This document shows, in pieces, positions 32,601-39,353 of a DNA stretch of 39,353 nt. The stretch lies in the NCBI GenBank assembly GCA_027487585.1, contig JAIYDH010000056.1, positions 1-39,353 of the forward strand, read 5' to 3'. Origin of the DNA: Rubrivivax sp. GTDB lineage: Bacteria > Pseudomonadota > Gammaproteobacteria > Burkholderiales > Burkholderiaceae_C. Position 1 is the first letter of the stretch, and each line of letters begins with the position of its first letter. A model generated the notes under the pieces. The model did not search any database. It saw nothing but the letters and a program-made list of their open reading frames with translations, and was not told the DNA's origin. A program made the translations under genes and the position numbers.

Positions 32601-34826
32601 TCAGTACTGCACGCGCGCCAGCCAGGTGGCGCGGCTCGCCTCGAGCACCTGGCCGAGCGTGACCAGGCCGCGCTCGCGCAGCAGCGGCAGCATCTTCACC
32701 AGCACCTCGGCCGTCACCATCGCATCGCCCAGCGCCGTGTGGCGGCCAAGCACCGGCACGCCCAGGCGCTCGGCGATGGCCTCCAGGCGGTGGCTCTCCT
32801 GCTCGGGGTGCAGCACGGCCGACAGCAGCAGCGTGTCGAGCACTGGCTGCTCGAAGCGCACGCCGGTGGCGGCCTCCTTCAGCTGCAGGAAGCGCATGTC
32901 GAAGGCGGCGTTGTGCGCCACCAGCACCGTGTCGGCGGCGAAGGCGTGGAACACCGGCAGCACCGCACCGATGAGCGGCTGGCCCGCCAGCTGCTCGGGC
33001 CGGATGCCGTGGATGGCGATGCCGGCCTCGGGCACGCTGCGCTGCGGGTCCACCAGCTGCTCGAACACCGACTCGCGCCGCAGCTTGCCGGCCACCACGC
33101 GCGTGGCGCCGATCTGGATGATCTCGTCGCCCGAGGCGGGCAAGAGGCCCGTGGTCTCGCAATCGAACACGGTGTAGGCCAGCTCGGCCAGCGGCCGCTC
33201 CAGCCAGCCGGCCGAGGCCGCGCTGCCGTGGCGGAAGAGCTCGAAGTCGTAGAACTCCGGGCGGCTGTCGGCATGCGCGGGCTCGTGCCGCTGGCCCGGC
33301 GCACCGGCGCTCGGCAGCAGCAGGCGGAAGAAGGCCTCCTGGCGCGCCCGCGCGCGCTCGAACCACAAGGTGCCGCCGTGGCGGCCCAGCACGTCGCGCA
33401 CGCTCAGGGGCGTGGCCTCGCCGGCGGCCACGATGGGCTCGTTCTCCCAGGCGGTGATGGTTTCGGTGCTCATGGCCTGCACGGGCCAGACGAGATCGAG
33501 CCAGACCCTGCCCTCGGCGGCTGGCTCGGTGGCCGCGAGCCGCAGGGCCACGCGGCCGATGCCGTACTCGCCCGCCAGCCGCGAGGCCAGGTGCGACAGC
33601 GCCTGCAGCAGCGAGTAGCTGTCGACACGCAGCCACAGCGTGCCATCGACATCGACGGTGTTCACGCGCGGGCCGCCATCGGCCTCGATGCGGCGCGCGG
33701 CGGCGGCCACGAGGTCGGCGCCGAGCATGTCTTCCAGCGGCCAGCGGGTGCGGGCCTGCTGCAGCCCGCTGGCGGTGGCCTCGTGCAGCCGCTTCGTCAT
33801 CGTGCCGATCTCTTCGCGCACCACGCCGAAGAAGCGCTCGCGCGTGGCGGCGGGCAGATCGGGCTCGTCGAGCAGCTCCACCGCCGCGCGCAGGTTGCCC
33901 AGCGCGGCGCGCTGGCCCTCGACCAGCCGGTGCAGCGCCAGATCGCGCTGCAGCTCGGCGCCGAGGTCGTGGGTAACGTTGTCGAGCATGAGCACGAAAC
34001 CATCCAGCACGACGCCATCGAGCGCGGTGCCCTCACTCGACGCGGGCAACGCCCGCACCGGCGCCAGCTGCACGCGCAGCAGCTGGCCGCCGCGCGTGGC
34101 CGTCACGAAGGTGGCGGCGGCATGCGCGGCGCCGCGGGCCAGGCGCTGCTGCACCGAATCGAGCGCGTGCGCCACCAGCCGGCGGTCGAGCGCGGCGTAG
34201 ATGCTGCGGCCCAGCGCCAGCGGTTCGGCGCCGCCGATCGGCGAGCCGTGCGCATCGGTCGAGGCGTGGGCCGCGGCCTCGGCGAGCGCGCGGAACTGCA
34301 GCCGCGCGCGGGCGTTGAACAGCAGCACGCGGCCATCGAGGTTGCACACCACCACGCTCTGCGTCAGCTCGGCCATCAGTGCCGCGAGGCGGTTGCGCTC
34401 CTGCGCGATGCCGTCGGCGGCTTCGGCGACGCGGCGGTCGATGGCGCTAAGCAGCTCTTCACGCTCGGCCAGCAGCGCGTTCACGGCCTCGGCCAGCGCG
34501 CGTGCGCCGCGGGGCTGGCCCTGGGCGTCGAGCCGGCGGCCGGGTGGCGCCAGGCGCAGCACCTGCACCGTTTCGGCCAGCCGGCCGGCCGTCGAGCCAT
34601 GGCGCAGCCACAGGTGCCGCACTGCCGAGCCGGCCACGAGCGAGGCCACCAGCCACAGCAGGAAGACGAGCGCCAGGCGCGGCTCCAGCAAGGCCCAGGC
34701 CGTGGCGCGCTCGGCCGGTGCCAGCGTGGCACCCAGCAGCAGGGCCGCGCCCAGCAGCACGGCCGCCAGCAGCGCGCCGGGGGCCAGCGCTGCGGCGACG
34801 CTGGCACGGTCGAGCGGCGCGGTCAT
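32601..34826 (-). CDS. Membrane pseudo-kinase fused to DEDDh 3'-5' exonuclease
   Basis: The product is 741 residues. Two membrane helices lie at about 10-35 and 45-67. Next come a coiled, PAS-like sensor part (LMAELTQSVVVCNLDGRVLLFNARA) and a helical region placed like a kinase dimerisation domain but without the HELRTPL histidine box. A region like HATPase_c (ADLVAAAARRIE, DSYSLLQALSHLASRLAGEYG) lacks the N-box Asn and the DxGxG loop. The last 190 residues are a DnaQ-type exonuclease with Asp555 and Glu557 in FDCETTG, Asp in HNAAFD, His and Asp in RHTALGD, so the DEDDh set is intact. It may process DNA or RNA in response to a membrane signal. Its start overlaps the response-regulator stop by four bases (ATGA). 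Confidence 0.88.
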   Translation of the reverse strand: MTAPLDRASVAAALAPGALLAAVLLGAALLLGATLAPAERATAWALLEPRLALVFLLWLVASLVAGSAVRHLWLRHGSTAGRLAETVQVLRLAPPGRRLDAQGQPRGARALAEAVNALLAEREELLSAIDRRVAEAADGIAQERNRLAALMAELTQSVVVCNLDGRVLLFNARARLQFRALAEAAAHASTDAHGSPIGGAEPLALGRSIYAALDRRLVAHALDSVQQRLARGAAHAAATFVTATRGGQLLRVQLAPVRALPASSEGTALDGVVLDGFVLMLDNVTHDLGAELQRDLALHRLVEGQRAALGNLRAAVELLDEPDLPAATRERFFGVVREEIGTMTKRLHEATASGLQQARTRWPLEDMLGADLVAAAARRIEADGGPRVNTVDVDGTLWLRVDSYSLLQALSHLASRLAGEYGIGRVALRLAATEPAAEGRVWLDLVWPVQAMSTETITAWENEPIVAAGEATPLSVRDVLGRHGGTLWFERARARQEAFFRLLLPSAGAPGQRHEPAHADSRPEFYDFELFRHGSAASAGWLERPLAELAYTVFDCETTGLLPASGDEIIQIGATRVVAGKLRRESVFEQLVDPQRSVPEAGIAIHGIRPEQLAGQPLIGAVLPVFHAFAADTVLVAHNAAFDMRFLQLKEAATGVRFEQPVLDTLLLSAVLHPEQESHRLEAIAERLGVPVLGRHTALGDAMVTAEVLVKMLPLLRERGLVTLGQVLEASRATWLARVQY

Positions 34827-35194
34827 GAGGCGAGCAGCTCGCGCACACGCGCCGCGAGCTCCTGGGTCGAGAAGGGCTTGGTCATGTAGCCGTCGGCGCC
34901 CACGCCCAGGCCCTGGGCCACGTCGGTGTCGCGGCCCTTGGCGGTGAGCAGCAGGATCTTCGTCTGCGCGCCGGCATCGTCGGCCCGCACGGCCTGGCAG
35001 ACCTCGAAGCCGGTCTTGCCCGGCATCATCACGTCCAGCAGCAGCAGCGCGGGCCGGTGCGCGCGCCACAGCGCCAGCGCCTCGTCGCCGTCGCGCGCCA
35101 GCAGTACCTGGTGGCCCTCGCGCTGCATCAGGAACTCCAGGCTGACGAGGATGTTGGGCTCGTCGTCGGCGATCAGCACGGTGTGCGTCGTCAT
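34823..35194 (-). CDS. Single-domain response regulator (CheY-like)
   Basis: The product is 123 residues, just one receiver domain. The acidic pocket is Asp10, Asp11; the phosphoacceptor is Asp54 in LLLLDVMMPGKTG; Thr84 (LLLTAKG) and Lys106 (YMTKPF) complete the switch set. It has no output domain, so it must act by protein contact. It sits between the sensor kinase gene and the pseudo-kinase/exonuclease gene, and both junctions overlap by four bases (ATGA), so stoichiometric co-translation is likely. The natural partner is the kinase encoded directly upstream; the target may be the exonuclease protein, which is an inference. Confidence 0.95.
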   Translation of the reverse strand: MTTHTVLIADDEPNILVSLEFLMQREGHQVLLARDGDEALALWRAHRPALLLLDVMMPGKTGFEVCQAVRADDAGAQTKILLLTAKGRDTDVAQGLGVGADGYMTKPFSTQELAARVRELLAS

Positions 35195-37812
35195 GGGGTT
35201 GTCTCCTGTCGAGGGACTTCGGGGTCCCGGTCGATGCCGGGTTGTGCGCCTGGTTGTGCGCCGGGTGGCCCGGCCAGCGGCAGCTCGATGCCGAAGGTGG
35301 CGCCCTCGCCCGGCCGGCTGCGCAGCCAGAGCCGGCCGCCGAAGTGCTCGACGATGCGGCGGCTGATCGGCAGGCCCAGGCCCGTGCCGCCGCTGCGCTG
35401 GCGCGTGTCGCCACCCTGGCGGAACTTCTCGAAGACGTGCGCCTGATCGGCCTCGGGCACGCCGGGGCCGTTGTCGCTCACTTCGATCGTCAGCTGGTCA
35501 GCCCGGATGGCCAGCGCCAGCACGACACGGCCCTGGCCCGCCGGCACGAAACGCGCCGCGTTGGCCAGCAGGTTGATCAGCACCTGCAGCAGCCGGTCGG
35601 CGTCGGCGTGCACGGCCGGCGCGCTGGGCGGCGACTCGATGCGCACCTCGGCACCGCGGCTGCGGAACAGGCCGTCGGTGGCCTGCACGGCGCGCGCCAG
35701 CAGCGGCACGGCGTCCAGCCGCTCGGGCTGCCACTCGGCGTTGCCGCTCTCGATCTTGGCCAGGTCCAGCACCTGGCTCACCAGGCGCGACAGGCGCTCG
35801 CTCTCGTCGACGACGATGCCGACGAAGCGCTGGCGCTGCGCCGCCGGCATATCGGGCGCGTCGCGCATCAGCTCGCCCAAGGCGCGGATGCTGGTCAGCG
35901 GTGTGCGCAGCTCGTGCGTGACGCTGCTCATGAAGTCGTCCTTCAGGCGGTCGAGGCTTTCGAGCTGCTGGTTGCGCTGGTGCAGCGCGCGCGCCTCGTC
36001 GGCCAGGCGCAGCACGTCGGCGGCCCCGAGCGGCTCGGCCTCGGCGGCCGTGGCCACCAGGGCACGCGCGGTGGCGGCGCCCACGGCGCCGGCCAGCAGC
36101 GCCTCGGCCTGCTGCAGCTGCTGCGGCGTGGCCGGCGCCTCGCCCGCGGTGGCCAGTGCCGCGCCGCGGCCCGGGCCGAGCACACGCTCGAGCAGCGCCG
36201 CCAGGGCCGTCGGCGTGCCGGGCCGCACGCGGCCGCGCCAGAACACGCGCTCGGCGGCGCCGGGCTCGAGCGCGCCGACGAAACGCAGCGCCTGCGCCGC
36301 CTCGGCACCCTGGGGCGGCTTCCACAAGGAGACGCCGACGTAGAGCACGAGATTGGCGCCGAGGCTCCAGAACAGGCCCTCGGCCAGTGGCAAGCCGCCA
36401 TAGCCGCCCACAGCAGCCAGTGCCGGCACGAACAGCAGCCAGGCCCACAGCGCGGCGCCCGCCGCCAGCCCGGCCAGCGCACCGGTCTTCGTGCCCCCTT
36501 GCCAGTACAGCCCCAGCAGCAGGGCCGGCGCGAACTGCGCCACCGCGGCAAAGCTGACGAGGCCGATGCTCACCAGCGAGCGCGACTCACCCGCCAGCTG
36601 CAGGTACAGCCAGCCCAGCGCCAGCAGCGCGACGATGGCGGCGCGGCGCGCGAGCAGCAGCCGTGCCGCCAGGCCCGCGCCGGCGCCGCGCCGCAGCAGC
36701 GCCGGCAGCACGAGGTCGTTGCTGACCATCGTGCCCACCGCGATGGCCTCCACCACCACCATGCCGGTGGCCGCCGACAGGCCACCCAGGTAGGCCAGCA
36801 GCGCCAGCGCCGGCAGCCCGGCGTGCAGCGGCAGCGCCAGCACGAAGCTGTCCGCATCGGCCTGCGGCCCCAGCAGCAGCAGCCCGCCCCAGGCGATGGG
36901 CAGCACAAAGAGGTTGATGGCCAGCAGGTAGGCCGGGAACAGCCAGCTGGCGCGGCGGATGTGGCGCTCGTCGACGTTTTCCACCACCGCCACCTGGAAC
37001 TGCCGCGGCAGCAGCAGCACCGACAGGCCGGCCAGCAGCAGCAGCGCGGCCCAGCCGGCGAAGTCGAAACTGGCAGTACCCGCTGCACCGGTGGCCGGTA
37101 TCAGCCGCGCGGCCAGGCCGGCATCGGCCGCCACGCGCGCGGCGATGTCGCCCGGGCCGTCGAACAGCCCCCAGCACACGACCACGCCCACGGCGACGAA
37201 GGCCAGCAGCTTGAACACCGCCTCGGCGGCGACCGCAGCCACCAGGCCCTCGTGGCGCTCGCGCGCATCGATCTGCCGCGTGCCGAAGGCGATGGTGAAG
37301 GCCGCCAGCAGCAGCGCGGCCACGGCGGCGATCAGGGCCTCGCTCAGCTGCACGCCCGCCAGCATCACCACGCCATGCGCGATGGCCTTGAGCTGCAGCG
37401 CCACGTACGGCACCACGCCCACCAGCGCCACCAGGCTGACCAGCGCCGCCAGCGCGCGGCTGTGGCCGTGGCGGCTGGCGATGAAGTCGGCGATGCTCGT
37501 GAGCCGCTGCTCGCGCGCGATGCGCACGATCTTGCGCAGCACCAGCCAGCCCAGGCCCATGGCCAGCGTCGGCCCCAGGTAGATGGCCAGGAAGGCCGGG
37601 CCACCGGCCGCGGCGCGGCCGACGCTGCCGAAGTAGGTCCAGGCCGTGCAGTACACCGCCAGGCTCAGGGCGTAGACCGTGCTGCGGTTGACGACGCTGC
37701 GGCCGGCTGCGGCGCGCTTCTCGGCCCAGGCAGCCACGGCCAGCAACGCACCCAGCCAGGCCAGCGAGGCGGCCAGCACCAGCGGCAGGGGCAGGGTCGC
37801 GGCCGGGCTCAT
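35191..37812 (-). CDS. Sodium/solute symporter-STAC-histidine kinase fusion (CrbS-like)
   Basis: The product is 873 residues from the ATG at 37812. Residues about 1-480 form an SLC5-type sodium/solute symporter domain with some 13 membrane segments (for example SVVNRSTVYALSLAVYCTAW and RLTSIADFIASRHGHS). A short STAC-type linker follows (about 560-600, LLAGAVGAATARALVA). Then come a HisKA domain with His633 in SSVTHELRTPLTSI and an HATPase_c domain with N-box LINLLANAARF and DNGPGVPE. This build matches CrbS/CbrA-type kinases that sense or carry a substrate; CrbS controls acetate use. There is no PAS domain. It overlaps the small upstream gene by one base (TGATG) and the response regulator by four. 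The transport substrate cannot be read. Confidence 0.93.
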   Translation of the reverse strand: MSPAATLPLPLVLAASLAWLGALLAVAAWAEKRAAAGRSVVNRSTVYALSLAVYCTAWTYFGSVGRAAAGGPAFLAIYLGPTLAMGLGWLVLRKIVRIAREQRLTSIADFIASRHGHSRALAALVSLVALVGVVPYVALQLKAIAHGVVMLAGVQLSEALIAAVAALLLAAFTIAFGTRQIDARERHEGLVAAVAAEAVFKLLAFVAVGVVVCWGLFDGPGDIAARVAADAGLAARLIPATGAAGTASFDFAGWAALLLLAGLSVLLLPRQFQVAVVENVDERHIRRASWLFPAYLLAINLFVLPIAWGGLLLLGPQADADSFVLALPLHAGLPALALLAYLGGLSAATGMVVVEAIAVGTMVSNDLVLPALLRRGAGAGLAARLLLARRAAIVALLALGWLYLQLAGESRSLVSIGLVSFAAVAQFAPALLLGLYWQGGTKTGALAGLAAGAALWAWLLFVPALAAVGGYGGLPLAEGLFWSLGANLVLYVGVSLWKPPQGAEAAQALRFVGALEPGAAERVFWRGRVRPGTPTALAALLERVLGPGRGAALATAGEAPATPQQLQQAEALLAGAVGAATARALVATAAEAEPLGAADVLRLADEARALHQRNQQLESLDRLKDDFMSSVTHELRTPLTSIRALGELMRDAPDMPAAQRQRFVGIVVDESERLSRLVSQVLDLAKIESGNAEWQPERLDAVPLLARAVQATDGLFRSRGAEVRIESPPSAPAVHADADRLLQVLINLLANAARFVPAGQGRVVLALAIRADQLTIEVSDNGPGVPEADQAHVFEKFRQGGDTRQRSGGTGLGLPISRRIVEHFGGRLWLRSRPGEGATFGIELPLAGPPGAQPGAQPGIDRDPEVPRQETTP

Positions 37813-38102
37813 CAAGGCGGCTCGGTATGGTCGGGGGCGCGCTCGACCAGCCAGGCGAGCACGGCGATCAGCAGCGCCCACAGGCCGAACAGCGCCCAGG
37901 CCCAGCGCGGCCAGCCCCACAGCGGCGCGCCCTGCAGCCAGGGCATCAGCGGCGGCAGCAGGAGCAAGGCCGAAGCCAGCAGCACCAGCGCCAGCAGCCG
38001 CTGGGCCCGCAGCGCCGTGGGCCGGGACGGTCCTTCGACAGGCTCAGGGCGAACGGAGTCTTCCCGTTCGGGCTCAGGGCGACCGGGTGGCGGTGCGGAC
38101 AT
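37812..38102 (-). CDS. Small membrane protein with REP-derived N-terminal insertion
   Basis: The product is 96 residues with two hydrophobic segments (about 35-52 and 62-85). Its N-terminal tail (about residues 7-24) contains RPEPERED and VRPEPVEGP, which is the translation of a REP-like repeat inserted in frame. Its position before a symporter-kinase gene recalls the small subunits of sodium/solute symporters (DUF4212), but the sequence does not clearly match that family. It may be an accessory of the fusion kinase. Its stop shares one base with the next start (TGATG); the CBS/DUF294 gene ends six bases upstream. Confidence 0.8.
   Translation of the reverse strand: MSAPPPGRPEPEREDSVRPEPVEGPSRPTALRAQRLLALVLLASALLLLPPLMPWLQGAPLWGWPRWAWALFGLWALLIAVLAWLVERAPDHTEPP
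38035..38082. repeat. REP-like repeat copy inside a coding region
   Basis: TTCGACAGGCTCAG at 38035-38048 matches the repeat at 27681. A 12-base direct repeat, GGCTCAGGGCGA, occurs at 38041-38052 and 38071-38082, spaced 30 bases (10 codons). Between them CGAACGG (38050-38056) and CCGTTCG (38064-38070) form a hairpin with a seven-base loop. The insertion keeps the reading frame of the small membrane protein. Confidence 0.8.
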
Positions 38103-38108
38103 GGCCGG

Positions 38109-39353
38109 TCACAGCGCGTCGAAGTGGAAGTGCTGGCGCAGGTGGGCGCGGAAGCGGCGCACGATGGCCAGCGCGTCCTGCAGCGCCTCGCGGTCGAGCG
38201 TGCCCAGTGTGGCCGGCCGCAGCGGGGCGGCATCACCCGCCAGGCCGTGCGCCAGGCGCTGGCCCATGAACCAGTGCAGCGCATCGGTGAGGTCGCGCAC
38301 GAAGGCGGCGTCCAGCCGGCCTGCCGCGGCCAGCGCCGCCAGCCTGGCCGCCGTGCCGGTGTCGGTGATGCCGGCCTGCAGCGCCAGCGCACGCGCGCCG
38401 TGCACCAGCGGGAAGGTGCCGAGCTTCTTCAGGTCCACCGGGTCGTCGTCGTGGCGATGGGCCAGCCGCGTGAGCCAGTTTCCCGGCTCGGCAAACTGGT
38501 CGGCGGCCGCGGCAAAGCGCGCCAGGCCGGTGTCGTGCCCCTGCACCAGCGGCTGCAGCCGCTCGCGCAGCGTGTGCAGCAGCGCCGCGTCGCCCGCCAC
38601 CGCGCTGGCGTCGGCGAACATCGCCAGGTGCATCACGCCGTCGGGGCCGCCTTCGCCGCGCACCCAGCCATGCAGCGTCTGCGTCCACTGGCTCTGCGTC
38701 TGGCGCCACAGCGGGTTGGTCAGCATCACGTCGCCCGGGCAGGGCGGCCAGCCGAGCGCGGCGAGCGCGTCGCTGAAGCTGCGCGCCACGGCGGCCAGCT
38801 CGGGCTCGGACAGCGGCATGCCGGCATCGGCCAGGATGAGCGCGTTGTCCTGGTCGGTCTTCAGGATCTGCTCGCCGCGGCCCTCGCTGCCCAGCACCAC
38901 CAGGCAACTGGCGGCCACCAGCGCCGGCGGCGCCAGCAGCTGCCACAGGCGCGCGAGCAGGCGGCTGTTGAGTTCGCTCACCAGCGAGGCGATGCGCTCC
39001 ACGCGCACGCCGCCGCCGTGCAGCAGCGCCACCATCGCATCGATGCGGCGCGCCGCTTCGCGCAGCTCGGCCAGCGTGGCGGCCTCGTCGATCTGCAGCG
39101 CCGCGATGTGCGAGTGGTTGGCCACCAGGCTGACGAGGTCCAGCTGGCCCAGCACGCCCACCACCGCCCCGGCCGCATCGGTGACGACGAGCCGGTGCAC
39201 GCGGTGCTTGACCATGCGCCACAGCGCCTCGAAGAGGTCGGCGTCCATGTCCACCGCCACGAGGCCGAAGCGCGCCACCTCGCGCACCGGCAGCTCGTGC
39301 GGCGGCTGCTCGCGCAGCAGCGCGTCGCGCAGGTCGGTGGTGGTGAAGATGCC
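38109..39353 (-). CDS. CBS/DUF294 nucleotidyltransferase-like protein (partial, start beyond window)
   Basis: The frame runs off the right edge, so the N terminus is missing; 414 residues are visible. The visible part begins inside a CBS domain (GIFTTTDLRDALL), followed by a second CBS unit (HRLVVTDAAGAVVGVLGQLD). Next is a DUF294 nucleotidyltransferase-like domain with GSEGRGEQ and TDQDNALIL, then the DUF294 C-terminal domain (VDLKKLGTFPLVHGARALAL). Full-length family members often start with a cyclic-nucleotide-binding domain, which would lie outside. It probably binds adenine nucleotides and signals energy state; activity is unproven. It is the first visible gene of the five-gene minus-strand operon, six bases before the small membrane protein gene. 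Confidence 0.9.
   Translation of the reverse strand, partial: GIFTTTDLRDALLREQPPHELPVREVARFGLVAVDMDADLFEALWRMVKHRVHRLVVTDAAGAVVGVLGQLDLVSLVANHSHIAALQIDEAATLAELREAARRIDAMVALLHGGGVRVERIASLVSELNSRLLARLWQLLAPPALVAASCLVVLGSEGRGEQILKTDQDNALILADAGMPLSEPELAAVARSFSDALAALGWPPCPGDVMLTNPLWRQTQSQWTQTLHGWVRGEGGPDGVMHLAMFADASAVAGDAALLHTLRERLQPLVQGHDTGLARFAAAADQFAEPGNWLTRLAHRHDDDPVDLKKLGTFPLVHGARALALQAGITDTGTAARLAALAAAGRLDAAFVRDLTDALHWFMGQRLAHGLAGDAAPLRPATLGTLDREALQDALAIVRRFRAHLRQHFHFDAL

Overview
The window is a very GC-rich bacterial chromosome segment with a beta-proteobacterial character, most likely order Burkholderiales near the Rubrivivax/Leptothrix/Ideonella group. The evidence is the groES-groEL pair under a CIRCE operator, the order engB / cytochrome c4 / resB / ccsA, Bug-type (tripartite tricarboxylate) receptors, a system II cytochrome c assembly pathway and a REP-like repeat that reads as the peptide RPEPVEG. 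The genus is an inference. I saw no rRNA, tRNA, CRISPR array, insertion sequence or prophage; the content reads as core and metabolic chromosome.

Layout. (1) 255-2559: heat-shock operon groES-groEL with sigma70-type promoter, CIRCE, two intercistronic hairpins and a strong terminator. (2) 2671-4335: a DUF1631-like protein, convergent with a minus-strand pair, engB (ribosome-assembly GTPase) and an epoxide-hydrolase-like enzyme (4431-6109). (3) 6191-12421: a plus-strand series for periplasmic redox work: dihaem cytochrome c4, ResB and CcsA (haem ligation), MsrP-MsrQ (repair of oxidised methionine in periplasmic proteins) and a small membrane protein. (4) 12458-18151, minus: a 1897-residue protein that is two UvrA proteins in one chain. 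(5) 18249-23099, minus: a lipoprotein 3-hydroxybutyrate oligomer hydrolase followed within a few bases by the 2Fe-2S and molybdopterin subunits of an isoquinoline-oxidoreductase-like hydroxylase. (6) 23268-24488: a CPA2 antiporter. (7) 24558-30359: a malonate-use operon: GntR regulator (MatR), malonyl-CoA decarboxylase (MatA), Bug receptor, malonyl-CoA synthetase (MatB), second Bug receptor. (8) 30482-32503: small unknown genes and an NAD-dependent epimerase-like protein. (9) 32601-39353, minus: a compact five-gene signalling operon: CBS/DUF294 protein (cut by the window edge), small membrane protein with a REP insertion, sodium/solute symporter-STAC-histidine kinase fusion, single-domain response regulator, and a membrane pseudo-kinase fused to a DEDDh exonuclease.

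How parts work together. ResB and CcsA would ligate haem to cytochrome c4. In the malonate operon Bug proteins would capture the acid, MatB would activate it to malonyl-CoA and MatA would decarboxylate that to acetyl-CoA, with MatR sensing the substrate. The last operon looks like a CrbS-type sensor circuit whose response regulator has no DNA-binding domain and whose last gene joins a degenerate kinase to a nuclease; this is the best candidate for an undescribed system here. A second theme is gene starts: six genes have a -10-like hexamer 5 to 11 bases before the start codon and no clear ribosome binding site, which suggests leaderless or near-leaderless mRNAs.
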